Shown here: positions 6,432-6,619 of the stretch, in pieces
Numbering within the stretch: position 1 is the stretch's first letter
How the letters are laid out: every line of letters begins with the position of its first letter
Origin: Bacteroidota bacterium
GTDB taxonomy: Bacteria > Bacteroidota > Bacteroidia > Chitinophagales > Chitinophagaceae
DNA length: 6,619 nt
NCBI GenBank assembly: GCA_023415275.1
Contig: JAEZLJ010000031.1
Span: 1 to 6,619 of the forward strand
Direction: 5' to 3'
The notes under the pieces: generated by a model
Databases searched by the model: none
Told to the model about the DNA's origin: nothing
The model's input: the letters and a program-made list of their open reading frames with translations, nothing else
Program-made: the position numbers and the translations under genes

Positions 6432-6477
6432 TAGGGTTTCCTGGTTAATCTATTATTTTTATTGCAAATCTGCTTTT

Positions 6478-6619
6478 GTGAACCTCCGTCATCCAATACT
6501 TATTCTAAGCCTTTTATTAACATCTGTGTGCTTTGCCCAAAAGAGAACGGCAACTGTAACAGGTAAGGTCGTTGATGAGGGTGAACGTCCATTATCTCAT
6601 GTTTCCATAACCATTCTTG
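6478..6619 (+). CDS. Exported protein with carboxypeptidase-regulatory-like domain, 3' end missing
   Basis: Only the first 47 residues are inside the window. A GTG start (6478) gives a signal peptide of about 20 residues: MNLRH, then a hydrophobic core ILILSLLLTSVC and cleavage near CFA-Q. It is followed by TVTGKVVDEGERPLSHVSI (26-44), the typical opening of a CarboxypepD_reg-like beta domain (G-x-V-x-D-x-x-x-x-P-L-x-x-V-x-V). In Bacteroidota this start is found in TonB-dependent outer-membrane receptors (SusC-like and others) and in outer-membrane beta-barrel proteins; the truncated end prevents a choice. The frame is open upstream to a TAA at 6424, but no ATG is available and GTG fits the signal peptide best. 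The gap to the methyltransferase is 46 bp. Confidence 0.8.
   Translation, partial: MNLRHPILILSLLLTSVCFAQKRTATVTGKVVDEGERPLSHVSITIL

Noticed and set aside
1..6619. Mobile element, defence island, CRISPR or biosynthetic cluster
   Set aside because: No transposase, integrase, nuclease, repeat array, tRNA or typical biosynthetic core gene is seen, and the genes look uniform in base composition.

Overview
The window reads as ordinary chromosomal DNA from a member of the Bacteroidota, most like the Chitinophagales/Chitinophagaceae. The grounds are AT-rich DNA with many A/T-ending codons and little or no Shine-Dalgarno sequence in front of starts. The gene content also fits: a Bacteroidota-type four-helix membrane protein ending in an IPWPFR motif, a lipoprotein with an acidic stretch just after the lipid-bearing cysteine, and the start of a carboxypeptidase-regulatory-like/TonB-receptor-type protein. 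Several sites match the Bacteroidota -7 promoter element TAnnTTTG. The genus cannot be fixed from this sequence.

Layout, left to right. (1) 2-1390, plus strand: the C-terminal 462 residues of a larger protein cut by the left edge. It has an unrecognised N-terminal part, an Ig-like beta domain, one membrane helix and an NTF2-like C-terminal domain. (2) 1560-2075, plus: a YfcE-type metallophosphoesterase starting with TTG. (3) A near-perfect 30-bp palindrome at 2080-2109 lies between convergent genes and looks like a bidirectional terminator. (4) 2130-2603, minus: a small four-helix membrane protein. (5) 2735-3799, minus: a secreted TolB-like (PD40) beta-propeller. (6) 3901-4878, plus, divergent from (5): a TPR lipoprotein. 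(7) 4959-5609, plus: ribulose-phosphate 3-epimerase (rpe). (8) 5685-6431, plus: a class I SAM-dependent methyltransferase. (9) 6478 to the right edge, plus: the first 47 residues of a secreted protein with a carboxypeptidase-regulatory-like domain.

The genes do not form an evident single pathway. Three lie in a co-directional run (TPR lipoprotein, rpe, methyltransferase) with gaps of 75-80 bp, which allows but does not prove co-transcription. The TPR lipoprotein and the beta-propeller are divergent across a 101-bp gap and are both predicted to be exported, so they may share regulation. The longest gene-free stretch is 169 bp (1391-1559). I saw no tRNA, rRNA, CRISPR array, insertion sequence, integrase, phage gene or att-like repeat.

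I did not find evidence of a novel biological system. The items most worth a second look are the truncated membrane-anchored multidomain protein at the left edge, the two overlapping hairpins after it, and the small His-rich membrane protein. Several starts differ from the longest-ORF choice: 2603, 3901 and 5685 are ATG codons just inside longer TTG-initiated ORFs and fit better.
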